Source: DAOTXL01 sp034435455 (GTDB lineage Bacteria; Chloroflexota; Anaerolineae; JAAYZQ01). Taken from it: 64,000 nucleotides of DNA. A program made the translations under genes and the position numbers. Shown piece by piece: positions 32,078-40,024 of this stretch. The notes under the pieces are model-generated. The model worked only from the letters and a program-made list of their open reading frames with translations. It had not been told where the DNA came from and searched no databases. Numbering within the stretch: the first letter of the stretch is position 1; every line of letters starts with the position of its first letter. The stretch covers positions 54,687 through 118,686 of the forward strand of contig DAOTXL010000137.1 of assembly GCA_034435455.1 (NCBI GenBank), in the 5' to 3' direction.

Positions 32078-33355
32078 CTATTTGTCGTCCGCGTCCCCTT
32101 CCCCAGGGGGAAGTGGCAGGTTGGCTGTCGTTTGCAGCAGCCTGGTTGCCTCGCGGGGCATGTAGGTCATCACCAGAGAGTCTGCATCAATGTTCCGCAT
32201 GGCCAGTTGAAGTTGTAGTTTAGCCCCTGCCACAAAAGCCTCATACCCTCCACTCTTGGTCAGATCATGCAGGACATTGGCAATATCGCGGATCCTTTTC
32301 GCCGTGATCTCGGAGTAGGCTGTCTCCACCTTTTCAATGTACCCGGCCTCGCCTGTGCCCAGATATTCGGTCGCCCACCGCTGCCAGGCGGCCTGCCAGC
32401 TTTCGATCCATTGCTGAGTTACTTTGTCGGCGACTCGGATCTGCCCCAATTCGACCTTTAGGATTTTGGCTCCCACCCTGGCGGCGGCGGCATGCAACGC
32501 CTCCTCCAACTCCTGACGGATGACCTGCCGGGGATGCTCCTGTCCCGGCTCTTTCGGCCCGATGAGACGGTCCAGAGGGTAGCGGGCCAGGATGGAGCGG
32601 AGGGTCCCTTCGGTGGCCGAAATGACGATCAGCCCTTTCCAGTCCAGTACCCGGTCGCCCTCGGGGCGGCTGGCCTCTCGGATCCATTTGCTCGTCGAGG
32701 CGATAAAGACGGCGTTGGGGTCCATGGGAAACGGGTTTTTGCCGCTTGGCGGCTCGCCCCCGTCCTGAATCTGCATCATGATATCGGTCTCACACAGGAC
32801 CGGGATCCCTTCCTTACTCATGCCCTCGACCGGGAACTGCCATCGTCCGGGGCGCAGGTCGATAATGTCATAGATCCGCTCAAAAGGCCGGAGCTTGGGA
32901 AAGCCAGGACCCTCCACCCTGGTAAGTCGCCCGCCCCTCTCCAACACCACAGCCGACTCTTTGCGGATAACCATGTTTCCCGGTCCGCCTACCTTGACGA
33001 GCAGGCTGTGCGGATCGTTGACTCGTGAGCTGATCTTGCTTTCCTCGACCAGGATGTAGGGCCTGAAGTTAGCCTGGCCGAACAGGCGATGGACCAGGTA
33101 CCAGAAAACCTCGCGCCTGCTTTTGAGGGCGTACAGCTTTTGCATGAAATTTGTGGATAGAGCCAGGGCTGCCACGATGGCCAGGGTCGCCAGGAGCAGA
33201 GCAGCGGCAAATTTCAGGCCCGGTTGCCATCCTCGGGTGGGCTGCTCTCCTGACTGCAGGGCGATCCAGACCAGCAGCACCCAAACGGCATAGAATGGGA
33301 TGAGCAGGGCCAGGAGACGCCCCCAGAATTTCAAGACACGCTTGAAACTAAACAT
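32078..33355 (-). CDS. SPFH/band-7-like membrane protein
   Basis: A 425-residue protein with two N-terminal membrane helices (residues 12-35 and 48-70), then a band-7-like domain (VRGGRLTRVEGPGFPKLRPFERIYDIIDLRPGRW region, here KESAVVLERGGRLTRVEGPG) and a helical C-terminal part with an SPFH-type coiled region (EEALHAAAARVGAKILKVELGQIRVADKV). SPFH proteins oligomerise on membranes and can guard proteases or organise microdomains. It lies three bases after the stop of a second protein of the same architecture, so the two probably form a hetero-oligomer. Confidence 0.7.
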   Translation of the reverse strand: MFSFKRVLKFWGRLLALLIPFYAVWVLLVWIALQSGEQPTRGWQPGLKFAAALLLATLAIVAALALSTNFMQKLYALKSRREVFWYLVHRLFGQANFRPYILVEESKISSRVNDPHSLLVKVGGPGNMVIRKESAVVLERGGRLTRVEGPGFPKLRPFERIYDIIDLRPGRWQFPVEGMSKEGIPVLCETDIMMQIQDGGEPPSGKNPFPMDPNAVFIASTSKWIREASRPEGDRVLDWKGLIVISATEGTLRSILARYPLDRLIGPKEPGQEHPRQVIRQELEEALHAAAARVGAKILKVELGQIRVADKVTQQWIESWQAAWQRWATEYLGTGEAGYIEKVETAYSEITAKRIRDIANVLHDLTKSGGYEAFVAGAKLQLQLAMRNIDADSLVMTYMPREATRLLQTTANLPLPPGEGDADDK

Positions 33356-33357
33356 GG

Positions 33358-34857
33358 CTATTCCCCTTGCCTTTTTGCCGATGGGGCGGAGAGCAATAAC
33401 GGCTTCCCTATCGAACGCAGATAGGTCAATTTGGCCCTGGTGTCCTGTTCCAGTTTTATGCCGGGCTTGTTGGCCATACCCTCCAGGGAGGCTACCACGG
33501 CGGCAGCCAGCAGTTCATCGGACATCTCCTCGCCTTCGGCCAGGGTCTCGGCAAGCATCTTGGAGACCGCGATCAGGAGCTCCTGTTCAACTCTGGCTTG
33601 TGCCTGCCCGATGAGGTGTGCCCGTTGGGCGTCCCCTTCTGCCTGCATGGCCATGATCCGGTTCTGCCATTTGGTCCGCCAGTTGGCGATCCGCTGCTGA
33701 ATCAGTTCGTTGTCGGTGGGCAACAGGTTGCTGATGCCGCCGCCCAACACCTCGATGCCAAAGGGTTTCATCGCCTTCCTGAGGCGTGTTACCAGTTCGC
33801 TACGGATTTGGAGGCGGGGGTCGTGCCTGGGGTCGGCAGGGGCGGGTTCCTCGTCAGACTGATAAAGGAGCACAAGGTCATCTGCCGGCCCGTTGATACA
33901 CGGTCCCAGGGCCAGGCACAGATCGTCGAATTTGTAACGGGAGATGATATCTTGCATGATCCGGGTGCCGTGAATTACAACGAGGTCTTCCCAACCGCGT
34001 TTCTGGCCTTGTTCGACAGGCTCGGCGGTGACAGCCTGGAAGATGGCCCGTTTCTGGAATGGAAAAGGTTTGCCCGGCGTGGGTTTCTGGCCGCCCCAGT
34101 GGATGTGAAATGGACAAAAGGTCAGGACCCGTAGGGGAATCCCATCCAGGGTGCGCGCTTCTACCGGAAAGGCCTTGAGCTGTGGCCGGAGGTCTATCAC
34201 CTCCTGGATCACCTCAAAGCGGCCGGTGAAGGTCAGGCCCGGCTCGTCTGGCACTTTGATGTTGCTGCCATCGGTGATCACGGCGAGGTGATCGCAATCG
34301 GTCATGGCGATCCCCGGCCCACAAAAGAAGGACTTGTAGGGGCTGCCATCCACCCGTTTCTCCAGTTCCCGATCATTCATGACATAGTAGGGGTAATTGG
34401 TACCGAGGGAGAAGGTGAGCAGGCTGTGGAAGGCCTCATCCCGTTGGCTGCTGTCGCGTAGTGGCAACAAGAAACCGGAGAATAAGTAAAGCGCCCCCCA
34501 AAACAGGAGGCCGGTTGCCAGGGCAATGAGGAGAGCTCCGGTGCTGCCGGCGATCCAGTATCCCACCGCCCCGCTCAGACACAAGCCCAGCCACAGCCCG
34601 CTTATCAGCCAGGCCCCTTTCCGTTGGCCCAGCTTGCGGCCCACCACCGCTCCGAGCAGCTCAACCACCCCGATGGCGACCAGCAATCCGGGCCAGCCGG
34701 CCAGCCAGGTGCCCAAGATACACAAGCCGGCGGCGATGGCCGCTGCGCCGGCAAGCAGGATCAGGCCGCAACCTCTTTGCAGAAAGAGGCCCAGGAGTGC
34801 CGCTCCCAAGATCATGAAGGCAGCGAGGCCTGCTTCGGCAAAAATGAGATCATCCAT
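33358..34857 (-). CDS. SPFH/band-7-like membrane protein, partner of the downstream gene
   Basis: A 499-residue protein from ATG 34857. The N-terminus has four or more hydrophobic helices (residues 5-40, 45-90, 95-135), followed by a band-7-like domain (FTGRFEVIQEVIDLRPQLKAFPVEARTLDG) that corresponds to IIDLRPGRWQFPVEGMSKEG in its neighbour. The C-terminal half includes a helical stretch rich in Gln/Ala (GDAQRAHLIGQAQARVEQELL), typical of flotillin-like coiled coils. A TATAAT promoter lies at 34948-34953. No protease gene such as NfeD adjoins the pair. Confidence 0.68.
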   Translation of the reverse strand: MDDLIFAEAGLAAFMILGAALLGLFLQRGCGLILLAGAAAIAAGLCILGTWLAGWPGLLVAIGVVELLGAVVGRKLGQRKGAWLISGLWLGLCLSGAVGYWIAGSTGALLIALATGLLFWGALYLFSGFLLPLRDSSQRDEAFHSLLTFSLGTNYPYYVMNDRELEKRVDGSPYKSFFCGPGIAMTDCDHLAVITDGSNIKVPDEPGLTFTGRFEVIQEVIDLRPQLKAFPVEARTLDGIPLRVLTFCPFHIHWGGQKPTPGKPFPFQKRAIFQAVTAEPVEQGQKRGWEDLVVIHGTRIMQDIISRYKFDDLCLALGPCINGPADDLVLLYQSDEEPAPADPRHDPRLQIRSELVTRLRKAMKPFGIEVLGGGISNLLPTDNELIQQRIANWRTKWQNRIMAMQAEGDAQRAHLIGQAQARVEQELLIAVSKMLAETLAEGEEMSDELLAAAVVASLEGMANKPGIKLEQDTRAKLTYLRSIGKPLLLSAPSAKRQGE

Positions 34858-34947
34858 TCTGTAGCCTTCTGGACAGGTCATCCGCACCTGTCCGACTGCC
34901 GAAACGTGGGCTGAGAGTTGATGGCACAGTCAACTATTCCGCGTTCT

Positions 34948-34976
34948 ATTATACCACAGATCGGCCCAAAAACCAA
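34948..34976 (-). promoter_or_regulatory. Promoter of the SPFH pair
   Basis: Minus strand TTGGTT (34971-34976), 17-base spacer, TATAAT (34948-34953). Just downstream is AGTTGA-N8-TCAACT (34914-34933), a possible operator. Confidence 0.55.
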
Positions 34977-35011
34977 CTTGGGCCCCACACGGTTGGGCCC
35001 AACCCGGCCCT

Positions 35012-36748
35012 TCACACCCTCACCTGAAAGTCGCGCAGGATGCTCCCCCCCACAAACTCGCGCAGGATCGAATTGTCCGGCACCAGGTCCGGCGTCAGCG
35101 GCTCGAACCAGTCCAAAAAGGCCAGCAGCCGCTTGGCCTCCACATAGGCCCGGCTGCCCGGCCTGACCTGCAACAGCAGCGGCTCGGCCAGCGGCTTGAG
35201 CACCGCCAGTTCGTAGACCAGCGCCGAGTTGAACATCCCGTCGGCATGTTCCTGAAAGGGAAAAATCCACCGCTTCTCGCCGCGCCGCACGCTCTCCCAC
35301 CGCTCAATCGTCTGTTGCGCCGAATAGCCCCGCTGTGCTGCATCTCGCACGATCCGCCGCAGCAGGCGCGTGTCGGTCGTGGGCACCCGGTTGTGCTTGT
35401 CTATGTTGAGCTGGGTCAGCGCCGAAACATAGACCCGATAGGTCCGCTCCGGCGGGATGTTGGGCACCAGGGCGGGGTTCAACCCGTGGATCCCTTCCAC
35501 CAGGATGATGTGATCGGGCCGCAATTGGACCCTCTCCCCCGCCTCCCGCCGACCGGTCTGAAAGTTGTAGTGGGGCAGGGTCACCTCCTGCCCGTCCAGC
35601 AGCCGCAGCAGATGATCGTTGAACAGCGCCACCTCCAGCGCGCCCAACGATTCAAAATCGTACTGCCCCTGCTCATCGCGGGGGGTCTTGTCCCGGTCCA
35701 CGAAATAGTTGTCCAGTTCCAGGGCAAAGGGCCGCAGCCCGTTGGCCAGCAACTGGATGCTCAGCCGCTTGCTAAAGGTGGTCTTGCCCGACGATGACGG
35801 CCCGGCGATGAGCACCAGCCGCACCTTCGCCCCGCGTGTATTCTCCCACCGGGCGGCGATGTCGGCGGCGATGCGGGCCACCCGCTGCTCGTGGAGCGCT
35901 TCAGAGACCAGCACCACCTCGCGCACCCGTTCGCCAGCAATCGCTTCGTTGAGGGCGCCCACATCGGGGACCCCCATCAGTTCCAGCCACTCCCCATACT
36001 CGCGAAAGACCCCCACCAGCCTGGGATAATCCACAAAGGGATGGAGGTACATCGGCGGGTCGCTGCGGGGGAAGCGCAGGATAAAGCCGGGCGGATAGTC
36101 TTGCAAGCCAAAGACGCTCAGATAGCCGGTAGAGGGAACCATATAGCCATGAAAATAGTCGCGGAGGCCGCGCAACTGGTAGAGAGTCAGGAAATCTTTG
36201 CGCCGGTGCCGTAGTAACCGTACCTTGTCGTGGTCCCCCCGCGCTTCAAAGAGGGCAATGGCCTCGTTCAGCGGCACCCGCTCTTTGCGGATCGGTTCGT
36301 CGGCGGCCACGATCTCCCTCATGCGACCTTCGATCCGGGCCAGTTCATCGGCGGTAAAGGGCTCGCGGCCGCGCACCTGGCAAAAGTAGCCGCCGAAGGT
36401 CAGGGAGTGGTCCACATAGACCGTTGCCTCCGGAAACAGCTCGTGGACGGCCGTCACCAGGAGAAAGGTCAGCGAGCGGCGGTAGATGCGAAAGCCATCG
36501 CTCTCGGCCATGGTGATGGGCGTCACCTCGATGTCTTTTTCGACCCGGTAGGTCAGTTCGCGCAGTTCGTTGTCAATCAGAGCGGCAACGGTGGGGGCAG
36601 TGGGGTCCGAGCCGGCCGCCCGGACAAACTCTTCCAGCGGCGTGCCGACCGGCCCCTCGAACACACGCCCGTCGTCGAACCAGACCTGCACCGTGTCGCG
36701 GGGCTGCGCCAAATGGATTCTAGACCCCAGATTGCCTGTTCCTTGCAT
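35012..36748 (-). CDS. TGS-domain uridine kinase-like protein
   Basis: A 578-residue protein. Residues 10-70 form a TGS-like domain (VWFDDGRVFEGPVGTPLEEFV), residues 90-200 a ThrRS/AlaRS second-additional-type domain (AVHELFPEATVYVDHSLTFGGYF), and residues 270-560 a uridine kinase/phosphoribulokinase fold with the Walker A IAGPSSSGKTTFSKRL, LDNYFVDRDKTP and EGIHGLNPAL. This three-part architecture is a widespread but poorly studied nucleoside kinase family. The frame is open further upstream, but that part (to 36901) is made of heptamer repeat and the C-terminus of the next gene, so the start is taken at ATG 36748 with GGGGCAGG before it. Confidence 0.8.
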   Translation of the reverse strand: MQGTGNLGSRIHLAQPRDTVQVWFDDGRVFEGPVGTPLEEFVRAAGSDPTAPTVAALIDNELRELTYRVEKDIEVTPITMAESDGFRIYRRSLTFLLVTAVHELFPEATVYVDHSLTFGGYFCQVRGREPFTADELARIEGRMREIVAADEPIRKERVPLNEAIALFEARGDHDKVRLLRHRRKDFLTLYQLRGLRDYFHGYMVPSTGYLSVFGLQDYPPGFILRFPRSDPPMYLHPFVDYPRLVGVFREYGEWLELMGVPDVGALNEAIAGERVREVVLVSEALHEQRVARIAADIAARWENTRGAKVRLVLIAGPSSSGKTTFSKRLSIQLLANGLRPFALELDNYFVDRDKTPRDEQGQYDFESLGALEVALFNDHLLRLLDGQEVTLPHYNFQTGRREAGERVQLRPDHIILVEGIHGLNPALVPNIPPERTYRVYVSALTQLNIDKHNRVPTTDTRLLRRIVRDAAQRGYSAQQTIERWESVRRGEKRWIFPFQEHADGMFNSALVYELAVLKPLAEPLLLQVRPGSRAYVEAKRLLAFLDWFEPLTPDLVPDNSILREFVGGSILRDFQVRV

Positions 36749-37088
36749 CCTGCCCCTTGCCTCTCGCAACTTGCAACTTGCCTCTCGTATCTTGCCCCTT
36801 GCCCCTTGCCTCTTGCAACTTGCCTTCTTGCAGGAGCCAGCGGGCGATGAAGAGGAACAGCAGGGCGATGAGGCTGCCTTCCACGACCCGCACCTGGCCA
36901 ATGGTCCACGGGATGAGGTTCAGCAGTGGGCCGGCGATCTGACCGGCGGCAAAACCGACCACGGCTGCCAGCCAGTAGAACAAGAGATCGCGCCACCGGC
37001 GGCCCTGCCACAGGTAAAAGAGCGCGGCATAGATCGAAGCCAGAAGGAGCGAAAAGATCAAAGCCGGCGGTTGCGGCATGATTTTCAT
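36720..37088 (-). CDS. Small membrane protein with a heptamer-encoded tail
   Basis: A 122-residue protein. Residues 5-90 contain three hydrophobic helices (LIFSLLLASIYAALFYL, LLFYWLAAVVGFAAGQI, GSLIALLFLFIARWLLQ). Residues 92-120 are a basic repetitive tail (GKLQEARGKGQDTRGKLQ and onward) encoded by the heptamer repeat. It starts three bases after the mnmA stop and overlaps the start of the TGS-uridine kinase gene in another frame. I do not recognise the family; the tail is probably a late addition caused by repeat insertion over the original stop. Confidence 0.6.
   Translation of the reverse strand: MKIMPQPPALIFSLLLASIYAALFYLWQGRRWRDLLFYWLAAVVGFAAGQIAGPLLNLIPWTIGQVRVVEGSLIALLFLFIARWLLQEGKLQEARGKGQDTRGKLQVARGKGQDARNRQSGV
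36731..36833. repeat. Heptamer tandem repeat (STRR-like), about 13 units of CTTGCNN
   Basis: The plus strand reads CTTGCAT, CCTGCCC, CTTGCCT, CTCGCAA, CTTGCAA and so on with period 7. It lies in the C-terminus of the small membrane gene and in the start region of the TGS-uridine kinase gene. Confidence 0.85.
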
Positions 37089-37090
37089 CG

Positions 37091-38164
37091 TCAACCATCC
37101 ATCGTCAATCGAATAATCCCCCCACCGAGCACCTCGTCGCCCTGGTAGGCGACCACCGCCTGGCCGGGGGTGATGTCCCGCAGCGGGGTATCGAACTCGA
37201 CTCTGGCGCGTGGACCATCCAGCGGCACCCAGGTCGCATGGGCCAGCACGGCCTTGTAGCGGATCTTGGCCTGGACGCGCAGCGGGCCGCCCGGCGGTTC
37301 TCCATTGACATAACTGACCTCCTCGGCCAGCAGAGACCGGCGCCCCAGTTCCCGTGCCGGACCGACGATGAGGGCGTTGTGCTCCACATCCAGGCGGAGG
37401 ACGTACAGCGCCTCTGCGGCGGCGATCCCCAGGCCTTTCCGCTGGCCGACGGTGTAGAACGGCAGGCCCTGATGCTGCCCGATCTCCCGGCCGGTTGTAT
37501 CGAGGATGGGGCCGGGGCGCACGGCCATGGGCGCGTGTTGGCGCAGGAACCGCCGGTAATCGTCATCGGCGATGAAGCACAACTCCATGCTCTCCTCCCG
37601 TTCGGCCACCGGCAGGCCGCGCCGGGCCGCGATCTCCCGCACCTGGGTTTTGGTCAGGCCCCCGACGGGGAACAGCACGCGGCGCAGTTCCTCTTGCCCC
37701 AGCATATAGAGCACATACGACTGGTCTTTCTGCGGGTCAACGCCCATCCGCAGCCGGTAGCGGCCGTCGGCCCGATCCACCCGCGCATAGTGTCCCGTCG
37801 CCAGATAGTCGGCGTCGAGAGCCTGGGCGTGGCGCAGCAGGCGGCCAAAGCGGATAGAACGGTTGCAGGCCAGGCAGGGGTTCGGCGTCTGCCCCCGGCT
37901 GTACTCGGCGATAAAATAGTCCACCACGCAGGCCCGGAACTCGGCCTCATAGTTGACCAGGTAGAAAGGGATGCCCAGTTGCGCCGCCACGCGGCGGGCG
38001 TCGTCCACCGCCTGGGGCGCACAGCAGCGGTTCTGCCCTTCGGCCCACAGGCGCATCATCACCCCGACAACCTCATAGCCCTGTTCCACCAGGAGGGCAG
38101 CCGCCACGGAGCTATCCACGCCGCCGCTCATGGCCACGACGACCCGGCTTCTGCTAGCTGCCAC
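37091..38164 (-). CDS. mnmA: tRNA-specific 2-thiouridylase
   Basis: A 357-residue MnmA/TrmU. The PP-loop is AMSGGVDSSVAAALL, the catalytic pair is the Cys in TPNPCLACN and the Cys in MELCFIADDDY, and QKDQSYVLYML is a further family block. It thiolates the wobble uridine of tRNA-Lys/Glu/Gln using persulfide sulfur. The sulfur donor is probably the cysteine desulfurase encoded at 40025-41209. GTG 38164, within the end of the ArsA-like gene, is chosen because GGAAGGAAG precedes it and it gives the usual length. Confidence 0.93.
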   Translation of the reverse strand: MAASRSRVVVAMSGGVDSSVAAALLVEQGYEVVGVMMRLWAEGQNRCCAPQAVDDARRVAAQLGIPFYLVNYEAEFRACVVDYFIAEYSRGQTPNPCLACNRSIRFGRLLRHAQALDADYLATGHYARVDRADGRYRLRMGVDPQKDQSYVLYMLGQEELRRVLFPVGGLTKTQVREIAARRGLPVAEREESMELCFIADDDYRRFLRQHAPMAVRPGPILDTTGREIGQHQGLPFYTVGQRKGLGIAAAEALYVLRLDVEHNALIVGPARELGRRSLLAEEVSYVNGEPPGGPLRVQAKIRYKAVLAHATWVPLDGPRARVEFDTPLRDITPGQAVVAYQGDEVLGGGIIRLTMDG

Positions 38165-39110
38165 CTTCCTTCCTTCCCGGCGTATCCCCGGCAAACAGCC
38201 ACCCTTCGAGTTGACGCAGGCGCGCCGTGCCCTTTATCTCCTCGGCAAAGAGGGGCAGGCGGGTGATGGCCATCCGCCCGTCGTATTCGGCCTTCAGCAG
38301 GTCCAGGTAAGGGCGTTGCATCGCCTGGCGGCGGCGCAGGAATTCAGAATCGGCCTGAAGGACCACATGGTTGACGATCAGGTGGTGGATTTCCAGGCCC
38401 ACGCGGGCAAAATCCTGTACCAGCCGCCGCGCCTGGTAGACGCCCAGCGCTTCGGGGATGGTCACCAGAATAAACTCGGCGTGGGCCGGGTTGCGAAAGA
38501 AATCGGCGATCTCTTGCGACAGCGCCCGCCAACTGTCAATCAGCTCCAGGAAGGGCACCTTTTTGAGCTGGAGCTTGTCGCGCACGTTCAGGTACACCCT
38601 GGGCGCGGCCCGCAGGTGGTTCAGGAACTTGTAGGGCAATTCCAGCAGGCGCAGGGTATCGCCGGCGGGGGCGGTGTCCCACACCACCAGGTCGTAGCGG
38701 CCGTCGCGCACCCGTTCCAGGATGAAATCGAGCATAAACTCCTCCTGGATGCCGGGGGCCAGGCCGACATAATCCACCACCTCGTCGTAGGGCATGTCCA
38801 CGAACACCTGCGACGCCGCATAGATTTCGGGGCCGAATTTGTGCTTCCAGCGGCGCATGACCTCGTCAGGGCTGATCTCCAGCCCCCACAGGTTGGGCAC
38901 GCCGGGGATCGGGGTCTCGACGGCACCGATGTCGGTCTCCAGGATGTCCGACAGGGAGGGGGTCAGATCGCTGGACAGGACCAGCGTCCGCCGGCCGGCC
39001 AGGGCAAAGTGCACAGCCGTGGCTGCCGACGTCGTGGTCTTGCCGACGCCACCCTTGCCGCCGAACATCAGCACCCGCTTGTGGGTTTGGTCTAGCGATG
39101 AAAGGGACAT
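38154..39110 (-). CDS. ArsA/Get3-family ATPase
   Basis: A 318-residue protein with the deviant Walker A MFGGKGGVGKTTTSAATA, switch I SSDLTPSLSDIL and switch II DTAPAGDTLRLL of the ArsA/Get3 family. It lacks the metalloid-binding Cys set of arsenite pumps and no arsB or arsR is nearby, so an arsenic role is not supported. Bacterial relatives of Get3 may handle tail-anchored or other membrane proteins. A promoter TTTACC-17-TATACT ends six bases before the ATG, predicting a leaderless message. It is followed by mnmA with an 11-base overlap. Confidence 0.85.
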   Translation of the reverse strand: MSLSSLDQTHKRVLMFGGKGGVGKTTTSAATAVHFALAGRRTLVLSSDLTPSLSDILETDIGAVETPIPGVPNLWGLEISPDEVMRRWKHKFGPEIYAASQVFVDMPYDEVVDYVGLAPGIQEEFMLDFILERVRDGRYDLVVWDTAPAGDTLRLLELPYKFLNHLRAAPRVYLNVRDKLQLKKVPFLELIDSWRALSQEIADFFRNPAHAEFILVTIPEALGVYQARRLVQDFARVGLEIHHLIVNHVVLQADSEFLRRRQAMQRPYLDLLKAEYDGRMAITRLPLFAEEIKGTARLRQLEGWLFAGDTPGRKEGGS

Positions 39111-39116
39111 GCTGCC

Positions 39117-39145
39117 AGTATACCACAAAAAGGCGGGATGGTAAA
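39117..39145 (-). promoter_or_regulatory. Promoter of the ArsA-like gene, leaderless type
   Basis: Minus strand TTTACC (39140-39145), 17-base spacer, TATACT (39117-39122). The ATG starts at 39110, six bases after the -10, so transcription and translation begin at about the same base. Confidence 0.7.
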
Positions 39146-39160
39146 CATGAGCACTATAAT

Positions 39161-39189
39161 TTGACAAATGGCCCGCTTCATTGTATACG
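39161..39189 (+). promoter_or_regulatory. Promoter of the deoxynucleoside kinase gene
   Basis: TTGACA (39161-39166), 17-base spacer, TATACG (39184-39189). Confidence 0.7.
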
Positions 39190-39217
39190 CACAGCAAACG
39201 GTTTTTGCGAGGACAAG

Positions 39218-39877
39218 ATGACCAAACGCCTGGTGCTCGTTGCCGGGAACATCGGCACGGGCAAGACCTCTCTGACGGAGAGGTTGGGGGCGCGCCTGGG
39301 CTGGCGCACCGCCTTCGAGTCGGTGGCCGACAACCCCTATCTGGCCGACTTTTATGCCGATATGCGCCAGTGGTCGTTCCATCTGCAGGTGTTTTTCCTG
39401 GGCCACCGCGCCCGGCAACATCTGGAGCTGGCGCGCTGCCCCGAATCGGCCATCGCCGACCGCAGCATCTACGAAGACGCCCACATCTTTGCCCGCGCCC
39501 TGTACCACCTGGGCAACCTGAGCGAGCGCGATTATCGGGCCTACCGCCACGTGTTTGACCTGGTGGTGAGCGGCCTGCCCCGCCCCGACCTGCTGCTCTA
39601 CCTGCAGGCCCCGGTTCCGGTGCTCATGGAGCGCATTAACCGGCGCGGCCGGGCCATCGAAAGCGGCATCACCGCCGACTATCTGACGCTGTTGGAGACC
39701 TTTTACGGCGAGTGGCTGCGCACCTTCGACCTGTGCCCGGTGCTGACCATTCGCACCGATGACCTGGACTTTGTCCACAAAACCCGCCACCTGGACACCG
39801 TCGTGCAGCGCATCCAGGAGCGGCTGGCGGGCAGGGAAGAGGTGATCCTGGCGAATGAAGGGGCCAGACCCGGTTAA
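39218..39877 (+). CDS. Deoxynucleoside kinase
   Basis: A 219-residue P-loop kinase of the dNK family (dGK/dAK type). Walker A is AGNIGTGKTSLTERL, the nucleoside-binding region has FESVADNPYLADFYAD, the catalytic ERS/DRS motif is IADRSIYEDAHIFA, and the lid has RINRRGRAIES. It phosphorylates deoxyadenosine, deoxyguanosine or related substrates in salvage. ATG 39218 has GCGAGGAC upstream. It diverges from the ArsA gene. Confidence 0.88.
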   Translation: MTKRLVLVAGNIGTGKTSLTERLGARLGWRTAFESVADNPYLADFYADMRQWSFHLQVFFLGHRARQHLELARCPESAIADRSIYEDAHIFARALYHLGNLSERDYRAYRHVFDLVVSGLPRPDLLLYLQAPVPVLMERINRRGRAIESGITADYLTLLETFYGEWLRTFDLCPVLTIRTDDLDFVHKTRHLDTVVQRIQERLAGREEVILANEGARPG

Positions 39878-39896
39878 CGGGCCTGGCCTCTGAGGG

Positions 39897-39997
39897 CTGG
39901 TCTGAAAAGGGGACCGCAAAGGCCAAGATCGAAGGAACAAAAAGGAATAGCCCCAAACCCTTGATGTCCTTCGTGTCCTTGGTGGTTTTCAGACCAG
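39897..39997. repeat. Inverted-repeat element between convergent genes
   Basis: CTGGTCTGAAAA (39897-39908) and TTTTCAGACCAG (39986-39997) are perfect 12-bp inverted repeats 77 bases apart, with a second imperfect palindrome inside (CCAAGATCGAAGG / CCTTCGTGTCCTTGG). It resembles a small non-coding insertion or a bidirectional terminator after the kinase gene. Confidence 0.6.
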
Positions 39998-40024
39998 ATC
40001 TGACCGACCAGGAGGGCCCTTGGG

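Noticed and set aside
34990..36901. Start of the TGS-uridine kinase at 36901
   Set aside because: The extra 51 residues are encoded by the heptamer repeat and by the other frame of the small membrane gene, and do not fit the family N-terminus.
38154..39110. Arsenite-efflux ATPase
   Set aside because: There are no arsR, arsB or arsD genes and no metalloid Cys cluster; the Get3-like general assignment is safer.
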